Below are positions 16,733-26,372 of a stretch of 64,000 nucleotides of DNA, piece by piece (position 1 is the first letter of the stretch; each line of letters begins with the position of its first letter). This DNA is from Pseudomonas sp. GV085 (lineage in GTDB: Bacteria; Pseudomonadota; Gammaproteobacteria; Pseudomonadales; Pseudomonadaceae): assembly GCF_003050925.1 (NCBI RefSeq), contig NZ_QAOV01000002.1, positions 496,001-560,000 on the forward strand, in the 5' to 3' direction. The notes below the pieces were generated by a model. That model did not search any database. It worked only from the letters and a program-made list of their open reading frames with translations, and had not been told where the DNA came from. The position numbers were made by a program, and so were the translations under genes.

Positions 16733-17700
16733 TGCAGCACCTCCGGCCGCTCGACATCGACCCAGACGAATTTATGCGGATCCAGGCGGGTTTCCTGATC
16801 CAGGCGATAGGCAACCAGCTTGCCGTACAGCACCGCGCTGTAATCCAGACAGGCCAGGTTCGGCCGGATCGGTGCCGGCTTGCCGCTGCGCCAGTAATGA
16901 CCGACGAACAACAACGGCTCATCGATGCCATAACGCAGCAAACTGTTCTTTTCGGTGGACGTCAGCGGCGTCCGGGCCACGGGTTCCGGCAGTGCATCGG
17001 GCTGGAACACGATATCGCCGTAGGTTTTCGGATCGTCTTCCCAGAACTTGGTGCGGAAGAACGAACGCACCAGCCCATCGCCGCTGGTCATGGTCAGGCC
17101 ATGGGGCAAGCGCATGTCCGTGCCACGCAAAAGGCGATCGAATACGGTGCAGGCAAACGATCCCGACTGCGCCGAAGCCTGGAGAAAAGGCTCGTCGACG
17201 CAACCGTTGGGGAACAACGCCCGCAGCGGCTCGATCAGCCCGGCATCCCAGCAGGCGTGGACCACGCGAAAACGCCCGGCATCGACGAACAATGGCAGCT
17301 TATAGAACCATTGCTGGAAGTCGTGCCAGTCACCCGGATGGTGTTCGAACTGGGTCAGGGTTTCATGCAACAGGCGGGCATGGCGCGGCGTGTGCTCGCG
17401 CACGAATTGCTTGCCGCTGCCGGGTAGCGCCGGCGTGCTCCAGCCCAGCGCATTGAACTCGTGGTTGCCCATGATGCACAGTGCCTGACCGGCCTCGACC
17501 ATGTCGTGGACGATATGCAGCGCCTCGCGAATCCGCGGGCCGCGATCGATGATATCGCCGACGAACACCGCCATGCGCGAGGCGTGGCGCCAGACGCCGC
17601 CCTGTTTGTGATAACCGAGTCGGTCGAGCAAGTGCTCCAGGGTCAGAGCGCAACCGTGCACGTCACCGATCAGGTCGTAGCTACGCGCGGGATCGAGCAT
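16729..17700 (-). CDS. calcineurin-like metallophosphoesterase
   Basis: This 323-aa enzyme has the metallophosphoesterase signature in order: DLIGDVHGCALTLE (near residue 12), VFVGDIIDRGPRI (near 45) and CIMGNHEFNALG (near 75), with downstream His ligands including VVHACWD near 150. These place it near ApaH and PrpE-type phosphatases that act on dinucleoside polyphosphates or phosphoproteins. Its ATG overlaps the nadK stop by one base and its stop overlaps the glpG start by four. Proximity to nadK hints at nucleotide metabolism but does not define the substrate. Confidence 0.88.
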   Translation of the reverse strand: MLDPARSYDLIGDVHGCALTLEHLLDRLGYHKQGGVWRHASRMAVFVGDIIDRGPRIREALHIVHDMVEAGQALCIMGNHEFNALGWSTPALPGSGKQFVREHTPRHARLLHETLTQFEHHPGDWHDFQQWFYKLPLFVDAGRFRVVHACWDAGLIEPLRALFPNGCVDEPFLQASAQSGSFACTVFDRLLRGTDMRLPHGLTMTSGDGLVRSFFRTKFWEDDPKTYGDIVFQPDALPEPVARTPLTSTEKNSLLRYGIDEPLLFVGHYWRSGKPAPIRPNLACLDYSAVLYGKLVAYRLDQETRLDPHKFVWVDVERPEVLQ

Positions 17701-18590
17701 CAGTCGCCTCCACCCCCCAACTTGCTGCCCCAGCCGAGCTTGGTCCGGCAGACTTCATAGTAGTTGTGGTCGAGCGGGTGAATCAGCCGCAGTTTCTGGG
17801 CTTTCTTGCTCACGGTAATGGTGTCGCCGGGCGCGCAGGTAAAGTGGTTCTGCCCGTCACACGAGACTTGCGGGTAAATCTGCATATCCTTGGACACGAC
17901 GATTTTCAGCTCACTGTTGCCATCGACCACGATCGGTCTACCTGACAAGGTATGGGGGTACATCGGCACAATCACAATAGCGTCGAGCTTGGGATGCATG
18001 ATCGGCCCGCCGGCAGACAGTGCATACGCGGTGGAACCTGTCGGCGTCGCAACGATCAGGCCGTCGGCCTTCTGGCTGCAGACGAACTGGCCGTCGATGT
18101 ACAGCTCGAATTCGATCATTCGCGTGGATTTGCCAGGGTGCAGCACCACATCGTTCAGTGCATCGCCCTGGCCGATGGCCTCGCCGTGGCGGCGGACTTC
18201 GGCTTGCAGCAGGAAGCGGTTTTCCACCAGAAAGTGGCCATCCAACACTTCGGCGACCTTGGTTTCCAGCTCGTCGGGACGAATATCGGTGAGGAAACCC
18301 AGGCTGCCCCGGTTGATGCCGAGCACCGGAATATTGTGCCTGGCCAGCGCCCGGGCGGCACCGAGCAGGCTGCCGTCACCACCGACCACAATGACCATGT
18401 CGCAGACTTCGCCGAGCATCTTGCGCGACGAGGTTTGCAGGCCGTGCCCTGGCAGCACTTCGGCGATGGTGTCTTCGAGGATCACGTGCAGGTGACGATC
18501 GAGCAGAAACCGTTTCAGTCGGCGGACGGTATCCAGCACCTGGGAACTGCCCAGGCGACCGATGATGCCGATATTGCGAAATTGCTCCAT
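17700..18590 (-). CDS. nadK: NAD kinase
   Basis: This 296-aa enzyme phosphorylates NAD to NADP. The family signatures are VIVVGGDGSLLGAAR (GGDG motif, near residue 70), GINRGSLGFLTDI (near 100) and the nucleotide-binding segment GLIVATPTGSTAYALSAGGPI near 185. The ATG at 18590 is chosen because AGGAG lies directly upstream and the protein then begins MEQFRNIGIIGR; the open frame extends 28 codons further without homology. It heads the leftward row nadK, phosphoesterase, glpG, yeaC, DUF2797, pepN. Confidence 0.96.
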   Translation of the reverse strand: MEQFRNIGIIGRLGSSQVLDTVRRLKRFLLDRHLHVILEDTIAEVLPGHGLQTSSRKMLGEVCDMVIVVGGDGSLLGAARALARHNIPVLGINRGSLGFLTDIRPDELETKVAEVLDGHFLVENRFLLQAEVRRHGEAIGQGDALNDVVLHPGKSTRMIEFELYIDGQFVCSQKADGLIVATPTGSTAYALSAGGPIMHPKLDAIVIVPMYPHTLSGRPIVVDGNSELKIVVSKDMQIYPQVSCDGQNHFTCAPGDTITVSKKAQKLRLIHPLDHNYYEVCRTKLGWGSKLGGGGD

Positions 18591-18707
18591 GGGGCTCCTG
18601 CGGGGATCTGTGTGGCGGCGAAAACCACGATTATGGGCGAAAGCCGCCCGTAGACAAAATCCTTTCAGCTTCAAGGGTGTGCCCGGGTTTCGGGCTATGC
18701 TCGCAAG

Positions 18708-19658
18708 ATGATGCTATTTCCGGATTTGCTCCACCTGCCCCATCAATTACGCCATCCCGAAGTGCGTGACCTGGCGTGGGTCATCCTCGCGCCGCCCATG
18801 CTGGACGATACCCCGTGGCCGCAGCGTCACCCGCTGGCCGGCAGCGACTGGGTGCAGGCACCGGATCGGCTGGAGCATTGGCTGCGGCAATTGGACCGAG
18901 ACAGTTATGGCTTGCTGCACTGGCTGGCCCAGGCCCGGACCCGGCGTCTGGGCCTGTATTACGAACGCCTCTGGCAATTCGCCGTGCAGCATGCGCCCGG
19001 CATTGAACTGATTGCCGCCAACATGCCGATTCGCCGCGAGGGGCACACCCTGGGTGAACTGGACATGCTGCTGCGCGACCGCGACGGCGTGCATCACCTG
19101 GAACTGGCGATCAAGCTCTACCTCGGCCCGCAATCCGGCGACGGACACGACACCGCCCAGTGGCTGGGTCCGGGATGCCACGACCGGCTCGACCGCAAAC
19201 TGGCGCACCTGAGCCAGCATCAATTGCCGATTTCCGCTCGCCCCGAAAGCCGTGAAGTGCTCGCGGCGCTGGATATCCAGGCGTTCAGCGCGCATTTGTG
19301 GCTGGGGGGGTATTTGCTGTACCCGTGGCCGGGACAGGCCGCTGCGCCGCTGGGTGCACATCCGCAGCATTTGCGGGGGCGCTGGCTGCATCAAAAGGAT
19401 TGGCCGGCGTTAGTAGCCCAGAGCGCGCCCGGTCGCTGGCAACCTCTGCCCCGCCATGCCTGGCTGGCGCCGGCGCATTACTCGGCGGAACACACCTGGA
19501 CCCCTGAGCAGATGCAGGCATGGCTCAATGACCTGGACCCGCTGGCGCCGGCACAACTGCTGGTGCGCCTGACGGAAAATGCCAATGGCGACTGGGAAGA
19601 AGCCGAGCGATTGTTTCTGGTGTCGGACCTTTGGCCGAATGTGCCGGGTAATGCCTGA
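18708..19658 (+). CDS. DUF1853 family protein
   Basis: This 316-aa soluble protein matches DUF1853. The segment [20 protein letters not shown] then [12 protein letters not shown] (about residues 105-145) has the spacing of a PD-(D/E)XK nuclease-like core (ELD then ELAIK), which is a structural hint and not proof of activity. It is divergent from nadK with about 117 bases between them. Two adjacent ATG codons (18708 and 18711) are possible starts and no strong Shine-Dalgarno separates them. The function is unknown. Confidence 0.83.
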   Translation: MMLFPDLLHLPHQLRHPEVRDLAWVILAPPMLDDTPWPQRHPLAGSDWVQAPDRLEHWLRQLDRDSYGLLHWLAQARTRRLGLYYERLWQFAVQHAPGIELIAANMPIRREGHTLGELDMLLRDRDGVHHLELAIKLYLGPQSGDGHDTAQWLGPGCHDRLDRKLAHLSQHQLPISARPESREVLAALDIQAFSAHLWLGGYLLYPWPGQAAAPLGAHPQHLRGRWLHQKDWPALVAQSAPGRWQPLPRHAWLAPAHYSAEHTWTPEQMQAWLNDLDPLAPAQLLVRLTENANGDWEEAERLFLVSDLWPNVPGNA

Positions 19659-19680
19659 GTTTTGCTGTGTCTGAGCCGGC

Positions 19681-19780
19681 CCCATCGCGAGCAGGCTCGC
19701 TCTCACATTGGGTCCCAGCCGAACACAAATCTTGTGTCCACTGAGGATCCCTGTGGGAGCGAGCCTGCTCGCGAAGGGGC
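19681..19780. repeat. REPIN, GTGGGAGCGAGC type
   Basis: ATCGCGAGCAGGCTCGCTCT on the left faces TGTGGGAGCGAGCCTGCTCG on the right, with about 45 bases between. It lies between the convergent DUF1853 and flavin reductase genes. Confidence 0.88.
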
Positions 19781-19842
19781 CAACCCGGCCTGAAGAGATA
19801 ACCTCCCAGCGCCTGGCAGGACAATACGCTGATCAATGAACA

Positions 19843-20403
19843 TCAAACTTTCTTGTGCTGCTCGACCCATTGCCCATAGGCATTGATGAAACTTTGCAGG
19901 AACGGCTTGACCGACTCGGACAACTTGCCCGCCTCGTCGAACGCCGAACCGGCGTTCCCCAGATAGGCCTCTGGCTGCTGCATCATCGGCACATTCAGAA
20001 ACACCATGGATTGACGCAGGTTGTGATTGGCGCCAAACCCGCCGACGGCCCCCGGCGAAGCACTGATAACGGCGCCGGGCTTGCCATTCCACGAACTCTT
20101 GCCATAAGGGCGAGAACCGACGTCAATCGCATTTTTCAACGGCGCCGGCACCGAACGGTTGTATTCCGGGGTCACGAACAGCACCGCGTCGGATGAGCTC
20201 ACCTGTTGTCGGAAAGTGCTGTAGGCTGCCGGCGGTGAAGCGCCATCGATGTCTTCGTTATAGAGCGGCAGGTCGCCAATTTCGACGATGTTGAGCTTGA
20301 GATTGGCCGGCGCCAGCTCTATCAGGGCCCGTGCGACCTTGCGGTTGATCGATTCCTTTCTCAAGCTGCCGACCAGGACGGCGATCGTATAGACGTTGCT
20401 CAT
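19843..20403 (-). CDS. NADPH-dependent FMN reductase (ChrR/YieF-like quinone reductase)
   Basis: This 186-aa flavoprotein has the FMN-phosphate loop VLVGSLRKESINRKV near residue 10 and the flavin-facing LFVTPEYNRSVPAPLKNAID near residue 75. Both are diagnostic of the NADPH-dependent FMN reductase family that includes ChrR and YieF. Such enzymes reduce quinones, chromate and azo compounds by two-electron transfer and protect against redox stress. The gene ends in a convergent arrangement with DUF1853. The physiological acceptor cannot be told from sequence. Confidence 0.88.
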   Translation of the reverse strand: MSNVYTIAVLVGSLRKESINRKVARALIELAPANLKLNIVEIGDLPLYNEDIDGASPPAAYSTFRQQVSSSDAVLFVTPEYNRSVPAPLKNAIDVGSRPYGKSSWNGKPGAVISASPGAVGGFGANHNLRQSMVFLNVPMMQQPEAYLGNAGSAFDEAGKLSESVKPFLQSFINAYGQWVEQHKKV

Positions 20404-20578
20404 AAGAGTTTCTCGACTGTCCGATAGGAAGAGCTTGTAGTTATAGATGACGATTCAAGCAGCGGGCGACTGAAAACGCCGTCCCTGACTATTTTTTTCC
20501 TGTAGGAAAACTTACCTCGCCCAAGCGCGGTCTACAGAGCCGCAAATTGAGTGATTTATCTCCAGAGGTTCCAAGCAG

Positions 20579-20806
20579 ATGGCAGCAGTACTCGTCGGTC
20601 AGTTCCATGCAAGAGATGCGCAAGGCCGTATTTATTCGGTGCACGAGTTCCAGGACTCCACCCCGGCGGTAGACGGATCAGGCCCTGTCACCACCTACAA
20701 GCTGGCCATTGGCGACCGTGTCAACAAGGTCGACGACAATCAATTCATGCTGGTGCAAACCGGCGTGACCATTACCCGCGAACCGCAAACCGCAAGCGTT
20801 TCATAA
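20579..20806 (+). CDS. small conserved hypothetical protein (75 aa)
   Basis: This protein starts MAAVLVGQFHARDAQGRIYS and contains a short beta-rich body with VHEFQDSTPAVDGSGPVTTY. It has no signal peptide or membrane segment. AGAGG nine bases before the ATG and clean codon use support translation. It lies between the flavin reductase and the LysR gene, whose start is 88 bases downstream. I recognise no functional family. Confidence 0.75.
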   Translation: MAAVLVGQFHARDAQGRIYSVHEFQDSTPAVDGSGPVTTYKLAIGDRVNKVDDNQFMLVQTGVTITREPQTASVS

Positions 20807-20894
20807 CCCGTCGTTATGAGCAGAAGTCATATGCGCGGACTTGGGGTAGGATTCAGCCACTGACTCCTCCACCTGCTGAACATGGACTTCACGC

Positions 20895-21788
20895 ATGCGC
20901 TTACGCCATATCGAAGTGATCCAGGCGCTCTTGCAGACCGGTCACCTGGGCACCGCCGCCGAATGGCTGCAGTTGCCGGTGACCGAAGTCGAGCGCTTGC
21001 TGCGCGATGCCGAGGATCAGTTGGGTTTCATGCTGTTCGCCAGCGTACGCGGGCGTTTGCAGGCCACCCGCGAGGCTCGGGAACTGCAAGTGGAAATTGC
21101 CCGGGTCTACGACGCGCTCGAACCCGTGCAGCGCCTGGCCAACAGCCTCAGGCAATACCTGGCGCCGCCGCTACGCATCATCTGCACCCCGCCCCTGGCC
21201 AATCAATTGTTGCCACACAGCATCGCGGCCCTGCGCCGACGCCTGCCCGACGCGCCTTGCACACTGCTGAGCCAGCCCACCCGCGACATCGTCAGAAGCC
21301 TGCTGCTGCGTGAAAGCGATCTGGGGCTGAGCCTGCACGACCCTGATCACGCCGATCTCGATTGCCAGGTGATTGCCCAGGGCAAACTTCAGTTGCTCGC
21401 ACCCCATGGCTGGCTGCAACCGAAACAGAAATACATTTCACTGCAGGATCTGGCCGGTCAATCGATGATCGGCCTGGAGGGGCACGATCCGCTGAGCCCG
21501 GCACTGGAAAACAAACTGCACGGCTTGCGCCCTGCCCCGGTGATTCAAACCCGGGTCCAGACGCATCAGATGATGCGCAGCATGGTCGAGGCTGGCGAAG
21601 GTCTGGCCATCGTCGATCCCTTCACCGCCCTCGGCGCCAAAGCCTCGGGACTGGACACCTGCCCGTTGGCGCCAGCCGTGCCGATCAGTCTCTACGCCCT
21701 GTCCCTGAAAAACGTCGAACCCTCTCCGGCGGTTCAGGCACTGTTGGCCATCGTCACGGAACAAGCCGCGGCGATGCTGACGAACTGA
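20895..21788 (+). CDS. LysR-family transcriptional regulator
   Basis: This 297-aa protein has an N-terminal helix-turn-helix (residues about 3-60: HIEVIQALLQTGHLGTAAEWL, then RLLRDAEDQLGFMLF) and a substrate-binding domain from about 90. The first helix resembles LysR regulators of amino-acid or opine metabolism. Its 3-prime end overlaps the convergent GNAT gene by 35 bases. No obvious divergent target is adjacent, so the regulon is not predictable here. Confidence 0.88.
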   Translation: MRLRHIEVIQALLQTGHLGTAAEWLQLPVTEVERLLRDAEDQLGFMLFASVRGRLQATREARELQVEIARVYDALEPVQRLANSLRQYLAPPLRIICTPPLANQLLPHSIAALRRRLPDAPCTLLSQPTRDIVRSLLLRESDLGLSLHDPDHADLDCQVIAQGKLQLLAPHGWLQPKQKYISLQDLAGQSMIGLEGHDPLSPALENKLHGLRPAPVIQTRVQTHQMMRSMVEAGEGLAIVDPFTALGAKASGLDTCPLAPAVPISLYALSLKNVEPSPAVQALLAIVTEQAAAMLTN

Positions 21789-22368
21789 ACGGGTTTTCCA
21801 GCGGATTTTCGAACAGTCGATACCAGAACAGCGCCACTTCGGCAGTGTTCGGGTCAATGCCGCGATAGCGCAGCTGGTCGATCCCGCCCATCACGTATCC
21901 GCAACGCTCATAGAGCCGGCAGGCCCCCAGGTTGTTGTTCTGGGTTTCGAGCATGATGCCCGGGAGCTTTTTCTTGCGGCTCCAGAATTGCGCCACATCC
22001 AGCAGGGCCTTGGCCACTCCATGCCGTCGGGCCGGTGCATGCACCGCCAGTTCGTCGATATGGGCAAAGCCGTTCCAGTTGGTACTGACCACCAGATGCC
22101 CCACCGGCTGGTCATCCAGATACGCCATGAAAATCGCGCTGTCGGCACCATCGCGAAAGCTGCTGAATTCCTCAGGATCGATGCCGTAGCACTTGCGATA
22201 AGGCGTGATCGGGGTGACCGGCCACTGTGCCACCGGCTTGCCTATTTCGGCCGCACCATAGGCCGCGACTTCAAAACTGAAATCACTGCCCCAGATATAG
22301 GCGGCAAAACCCTCGTCGGCAACCCGTACCGACAACCCTGGATAATTCGGATTTATTACCGGTTGCAT
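21754..22368 (-). CDS. GNAT-family N-acetyltransferase
   Basis: This 204-aa protein carries the acetyl-CoA-binding GNAT core: FAHIDELAVHAPARRHGVAKALLD (about residues 110-135, with the RxxGxA loop) followed by ETQNNNLGACRLYERCGY. The ATG at 22368 follows GAGGACC at a good distance. An upstream ATG at 22386 would overlap the ldcA stop as ATGA but has no spaced Shine-Dalgarno. It follows the lysine decarboxylase gene directly, so a substrate connected with amines or polyamines is possible but not shown. Confidence 0.85.
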   Translation of the reverse strand: MQPVINPNYPGLSVRVADEGFAAYIWGSDFSFEVAAYGAAEIGKPVAQWPVTPITPYRKCYGIDPEEFSSFRDGADSAIFMAYLDDQPVGHLVVSTNWNGFAHIDELAVHAPARRHGVAKALLDVAQFWSRKKKLPGIMLETQNNNLGACRLYERCGYVMGGIDQLRYRGIDPNTAEVALFWYRLFENPLENPFSSSASPRLVP

Positions 22369-22382
22369 ACTGGGAAAGGTCC

Positions 22383-24638
22383 TCATTCCTTGATGCAATC
22401 GACGGTGTAGCACCGCCCACCGCTCTGATCTTCGTGCTGCAATCCGTGCACATCAGCGACGAACCCCGGGAAACTGCTATCGAACGTGCGGGCAAACGCC
22501 AGGTAATCGATGATCGAGCGAGTCGACTCGGTAAATCGCTCACCCGGCATGATCAACGGAATGCCGGGCGGGTACGGCACCAGCATGACGGCGGCAATCC
22601 GCCCGTCCAGCGCATCGATCGACACCGCTTCGACTTCACCCCGCACCAATTGATCATAGGCGTCCGCCGGTTTCATCGCGACTTCCGGCAGTACGGTGTA
22701 CATGCGCTTGAGGTGCCTGGCGGTAGCATTGCTGCGATAACAGGCATGCAACTGATCGCATAAATCACGCAGGCCCATGCCCTGATAGCGCGCGACATTC
22801 TCTTGCGCCACGCAAGGCAGGCAACTGGCCAGACTGACATTGGCGTCATAGCTGCGCTTGAACTCCAGCAATTCGGTGAGCAGCGTGCTCCACTTGCCTT
22901 TGGTGATGCCCATGGAGAACAACACCAGGAACGAATACAGACCGGTCTTCTCAACCACCAGGCCACGCTCCCAAAGGAACTTGCTGACCACCGCCGCCGG
23001 AATCCCGCGCTCGCTGAGGGCGCCACCGGCCGTCAGCCCCGGCATCACCAGCGTGACCTTGATCGGGTCGAGCAGCACATAATCGTCGGTCACGCCGCCA
23101 AAGCCATGCCAGTCGGCATCGGGCTGCAGCAACCAGTCCTCGGTGACGACCCGCTCGATGCCTTGCACCGACGGCGGTTGCCAGATCGAAAACCACCAGT
23201 CATCCGCGGCAATGTGCTGGCGCAAGTTAGCCAGCGCCCGGCGAAAACTCAGGGCTTCGTCGAACATTTCCTGCAACAGCGAACGCCCGGCCGGCCCTTC
23301 CATCATCGCCGAAGCCACATCCAGCGAGGCGATGATGCCGTACTGCGGCGAGGTCGAGATGTGCATCATGAACGCTTCGTTGAAGCGATCCCGGTCCAGT
23401 TGCCGCGCGCCGCCATCGCGCACGTGAATCATCGACGCCTGACTGAAAGCCGCCAGCAACTTGTGGGTGGAGTGGGTGGTAAACACCAACGGGCTGTCTT
23501 CATCACGGGACGTACCCATGCCGTAGCGCCCGGCAAAAAACTCATGAAACGCCGCATAGGCGTACCAGGCCTCGTCGAAGTGCAGCACCTCAACACTGTT
23601 GCCCAGTTGCTGCCTGATCAGCTCTGCGTTGTAGCAGAGGCCGTCATAGGTCGAATTGGTCACTACAGCGAGCTTGACCTTCGGCGAACGCCCCTTGGTC
23701 AGCGGACTGGCGTCGATCTTGGCCTGGATCGATTCGCGGCTGAACTCGCTCAGGGGAATCGGGCCAATGATCCCCAGTTCATTACGCTCCGGACACAAGT
23801 ACAGCGGGATCGCGCCGGTCATGATGATCGAGTGCAGCACCGACTTGTGGCAATTGCGATCCACCAGCACCAGGTCATCGCGGGCGACCACCGAGTGCCA
23901 GACAATCTTGTTGGCCGTGGACGTGCCATTGATCACGAAAAAGGTGTGATCGGCGCCGAAATTACGTGCTGCACGGGCCTCGGCTTCAGCCAGGGGACCG
24001 GTGTGATCAAGTAAAGAGCCGAGCTCAGGCACCGACACCGAAAGATCCGAGCGCAGGGTGTTTTCCCCGAAAAACTGGTGAAACGCCTGCCCGACCGGAC
24101 TCTTGTGATACGCCACGCCACCGCCGTGACCGGGGGTGTGCCACGAATAATTGGAGTCCGCCGTGTGTTGCACCAACGCCTTGAAAAACGGCGGCAGCAG
24201 GCCATCGAGGTATTTGCGCGCGGCGCGGGCCACCTGCCGGGCGAGAAAGGGCACCGTGTCTTCAAACAGGTAGAGAATGCCGCGTAACTGATTGAGCTCG
24301 GCCATGGCGTCGGCAGGCGCATTTTCCAGGGTCACTGTTTCGCCCAGGGCGAAGATCGGCAGATCCGGTGCACGCACTCGCGCCAGACCAATCAGTTCGG
24401 CCATGTTTTGCAATAAATGGGAATGGGCGCTGGCGTCCTCAGAGGCAATCAACATGCAGGACAGGCCATGGTAGGTCGACGCCACCAATCGTCCTTCGGT
24501 GTAGTCCACCGCCGAAACGACGCTGAACCCTTCCTGCTCCAGTTCCCGGGCAATTCCCCGCACACGGTCGCCGGCAACGCTGTCGGACTTGATGTCGCGA
24601 TGGACAATCAGGACCGGGAATTTCAAATCTTTATACAT
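22383..24638 (-). CDS. ldcA: lysine (Orn/Lys/Arg group) decarboxylase
   Basis: This 751-aa PLP-dependent fold-type I decarboxylase converts a basic amino acid, most likely L-lysine, to its diamine. The N-terminal response-regulator-like wing spans about residues 1-130. Next come SWHTPGHGGGVAYHKSP and the cofactor Lys in TTHSTHKLLAAFSQASMIHV (near 390). The C-terminal domain has VMPGLTAGG and PYPPGIPLIMPGE. Length and gene neighbourhood (dnaQ, rnhA) match LdcA of P. aeruginosa, where lysine catabolism through cadaverine is controlled by ArgR. The cadaverine antiporter gene ldcB is not adjacent here. Confidence 0.85.
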   Translation of the reverse strand: MYKDLKFPVLIVHRDIKSDSVAGDRVRGIARELEQEGFSVVSAVDYTEGRLVASTYHGLSCMLIASEDASAHSHLLQNMAELIGLARVRAPDLPIFALGETVTLENAPADAMAELNQLRGILYLFEDTVPFLARQVARAARKYLDGLLPPFFKALVQHTADSNYSWHTPGHGGGVAYHKSPVGQAFHQFFGENTLRSDLSVSVPELGSLLDHTGPLAEAEARAARNFGADHTFFVINGTSTANKIVWHSVVARDDLVLVDRNCHKSVLHSIIMTGAIPLYLCPERNELGIIGPIPLSEFSRESIQAKIDASPLTKGRSPKVKLAVVTNSTYDGLCYNAELIRQQLGNSVEVLHFDEAWYAYAAFHEFFAGRYGMGTSRDEDSPLVFTTHSTHKLLAAFSQASMIHVRDGGARQLDRDRFNEAFMMHISTSPQYGIIASLDVASAMMEGPAGRSLLQEMFDEALSFRRALANLRQHIAADDWWFSIWQPPSVQGIERVVTEDWLLQPDADWHGFGGVTDDYVLLDPIKVTLVMPGLTAGGALSERGIPAAVVSKFLWERGLVVEKTGLYSFLVLFSMGITKGKWSTLLTELLEFKRSYDANVSLASCLPCVAQENVARYQGMGLRDLCDQLHACYRSNATARHLKRMYTVLPEVAMKPADAYDQLVRGEVEAVSIDALDGRIAAVMLVPYPPGIPLIMPGERFTESTRSIIDYLAFARTFDSSFPGFVADVHGLQHEDQSGGRCYTVDCIKE

Positions 24639-24770
24639 GAGGCTCAGTGTCCTGAGGCGGCAGACCAGAGCCTGCCAATTACCTCAGGGTAGAGTGTTGC
24701 AGAGGATGTGGCGAGCGTCGCGCCCTGAAATGGGTCATCGGATGCATGCCAGCGGCGCGGCTATTCGAAG

Positions 24771-24863
24771 ATCAAAAGATCGCAGCCTCGTTTCACTCGA
24801 CAGCTCCTACAAGGGAATGTGTAACCCTGTAGGAGCTGTCGAATGAAACGAGGCTGCGATCCT
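24771..24863. repeat. REPIN, type 2 (AAAGATCGCAGCCTCGTTTC)
   Basis: GATCAAAAGATCGCAGCCTC faces its reverse complement around a short spacer with the shared GCTCCTACA core. It is the second member of the family seen at 7376-7481. It lies between ldcA and dnaQ. Confidence 0.87.
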
Positions 24864-24873
24864 TAAGAAACAT

Positions 24874-25632
24874 CTACGCCTGCGCTTCAGCCTCAGCCAA
24901 CTGCACCCACAACGCCGGAGCACCCGCGGATTTGCCGATGATTTCCAGGCGCGCCGCGTGGCGGGCCAGGTCGTCTTCGCTGGCGCGGATGATGCGCGTC
25001 GGCTGGCGATCTGCTGGCAAACGGCGAATCTCGGTGGCCGAATTGTCCGCCCCTTCACCGGAGCCATTGCCATCGGAGGCGTTACCGGCCAGGGACAGAC
25101 TGGTCTGCCCCCCGGTCATGGTCAGGTAGACGTCGGCGAGAATCTCGGAGTCGAGCAAGGCGCCGTGCAGTTCACGGCCGGAGTTGTCGACGCCATAGCG
25201 CTTGCACAAGGCATCGAGGCTGTTGCGCTGCCCCGGGTGACGTTCCCGGGCCATCATCAGGGTATCGAGGATCGAGCAGTGCTGCGTGATGTCCGCGCGG
25301 TCCTGCTGCCCCATCAGGGCGAATTCGTTGTTGATGAAGCCAACGTCGAACGCCGCGTTATGGATGATCAGCTGCGCGCCCTTGATGAACTCGAAGAACT
25401 CTTCGGCCACTTCGGCAAAACGCGGCTTGCCCACGAGGAATTCGTTGGTGATGCCGTGGACGCCGATGGCGCCCTCGTCACTCTCGCGATCGGGTTGCAG
25501 GTACACATGAAAGTGCCGGCCCGTCAGGCGTCGGCCGATCAACTCGACACAACCGATTTCGATAATCCGGTGGCCGTCGGTCACCGGCATGCCGGTGGTT
25601 TCGGTGTCGAGTACTACGGATCTGGTGGCCAT
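24874..25632 (-). CDS. dnaQ: DNA polymerase III epsilon subunit (3-5 proofreading exonuclease)
   Basis: This 252-aa proofreading subunit has the DEDDh exonuclease motifs: Exo I in VVLDTETTGMP (near residue 9), Exo II in IIHNAAFDVGFIN (near 97) and Exo III in HGALLDSEILADVYL (near 160, with the catalytic His preceding). The C-terminal tail after about 185 is the polymerase-alpha-binding region. It is divergent in function but adjacent to rnhA on the same strand, as in many gammaproteobacteria. The 195 bases between them hold a REPIN. Confidence 0.96.
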   Translation of the reverse strand: MATRSVVLDTETTGMPVTDGHRIIEIGCVELIGRRLTGRHFHVYLQPDRESDEGAIGVHGITNEFLVGKPRFAEVAEEFFEFIKGAQLIIHNAAFDVGFINNEFALMGQQDRADITQHCSILDTLMMARERHPGQRNSLDALCKRYGVDNSGRELHGALLDSEILADVYLTMTGGQTSLSLAGNASDGNGSGEGADNSATEIRRLPADRQPTRIIRASEDDLARHAARLEIIGKSAGAPALWVQLAEAEAQA

Positions 25633-25717
25633 CAGCGCTCAGCTCTCAATCGGTCAATCGTGCAAAAGCGGCGATGTTAACACGCTCGCAGGGGTCTTTC
25701 AGGCGGACCGTGTTGCG

Positions 25718-25797
25718 CCCTTCGCGAGCAGGCTCGCTCCCACAAGGAATCTTCGGCATATGGAGCTCAACTGTGGGAGCGAGCCTGCTCGCGATTG
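25718..25797. repeat. REPIN, GTGGGAGCGAGC type
   Basis: CCTTCGCGAGCAGGCTCGCT on the left faces CTGTGGGAGCGAGCCTGCTC on the right, with a short spacer of about 30 bases. It lies between rnhA and dnaQ. Confidence 0.88.
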
Positions 25798-25827
25798 GCC
25801 GCAACCCGGTGTATCGGTTGAACCGAA

Positions 25828-26280
25828 TCAGCCCTGCTTGTACCCGCGCACTTCATCGACGCCACGGTTGGCCAACTGGTCGGCTCGCTCGTTGCCGTGA
25901 TGGCCAATGTGTCCGCGCACCCATTTCCAGGTGACCTTGTGGCGGTTGACCTGCTCGTCGAGCAACTTCCACAGGTCAGCATTCTTCACCGGCTCCTTCG
26001 CCGCGGTTTTCCAGCCGCGCTTCTTCCAGTTGTCCATCCACTCGTTGATGCCTTTCATCACGTACTGGGAGTCGGTCACCAGCAGCACATCGCAGGGACG
26101 CTTGAGCTCTTCCAGGCCGCGGATCGCGCCCATCAGCTCCATGCGGTTGTTGGTGGTATTGGCTTCGCCGCCCCAGAGTTCCTTTTCGACGCCCTTGCAC
26201 ACCAGCAGCGCGCCCCAGCCGCCAGGGCCAGGATTGCCCTTGCAGGCGCCGTCGGTGAACAGTTCTACGCTATCGCTCAT
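25828..26280 (-). CDS. rnhA: ribonuclease HI
   Basis: This 150-aa enzyme cuts RNA in RNA-DNA hybrids. The catalytic acids are in [19 protein letters not shown] (Asp near 10), [10 protein letters not shown] (Glu near 48), [14 protein letters not shown] (Asp near 70) and [15 protein letters not shown] (His and Asp near 125-135). Length matches E. coli RNase HI. It is divergently placed from nothing and is followed on the same strand by dnaQ. Confidence 0.97.
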   Translation of the reverse strand: MSDSVELFTDGACKGNPGPGGWGALLVCKGVEKELWGGEANTTNNRMELMGAIRGLEELKRPCDVLLVTDSQYVMKGINEWMDNWKKRGWKTAAKEPVKNADLWKLLDEQVNRHKVTWKWVRGHIGHHGNERADQLANRGVDEVRGYKQG

Positions 26281-26372
26281 GCCAATCTATCCAGAAAATG
26301 CGCTGGCCCGCCGATCGCTGATCGACAACGGCCGAAGCCGGGACAGGCCCGGCCGCAAATAAAAAGTATGTA

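Noticed and set aside
20495..20516. possible GacA upstream box (TGTAGG then CTTACC)
   Set aside because: The spacing is four bases instead of six and both halves deviate. The palindrome TTTTCC-TGTA-GGAAAA there has no clear owner.
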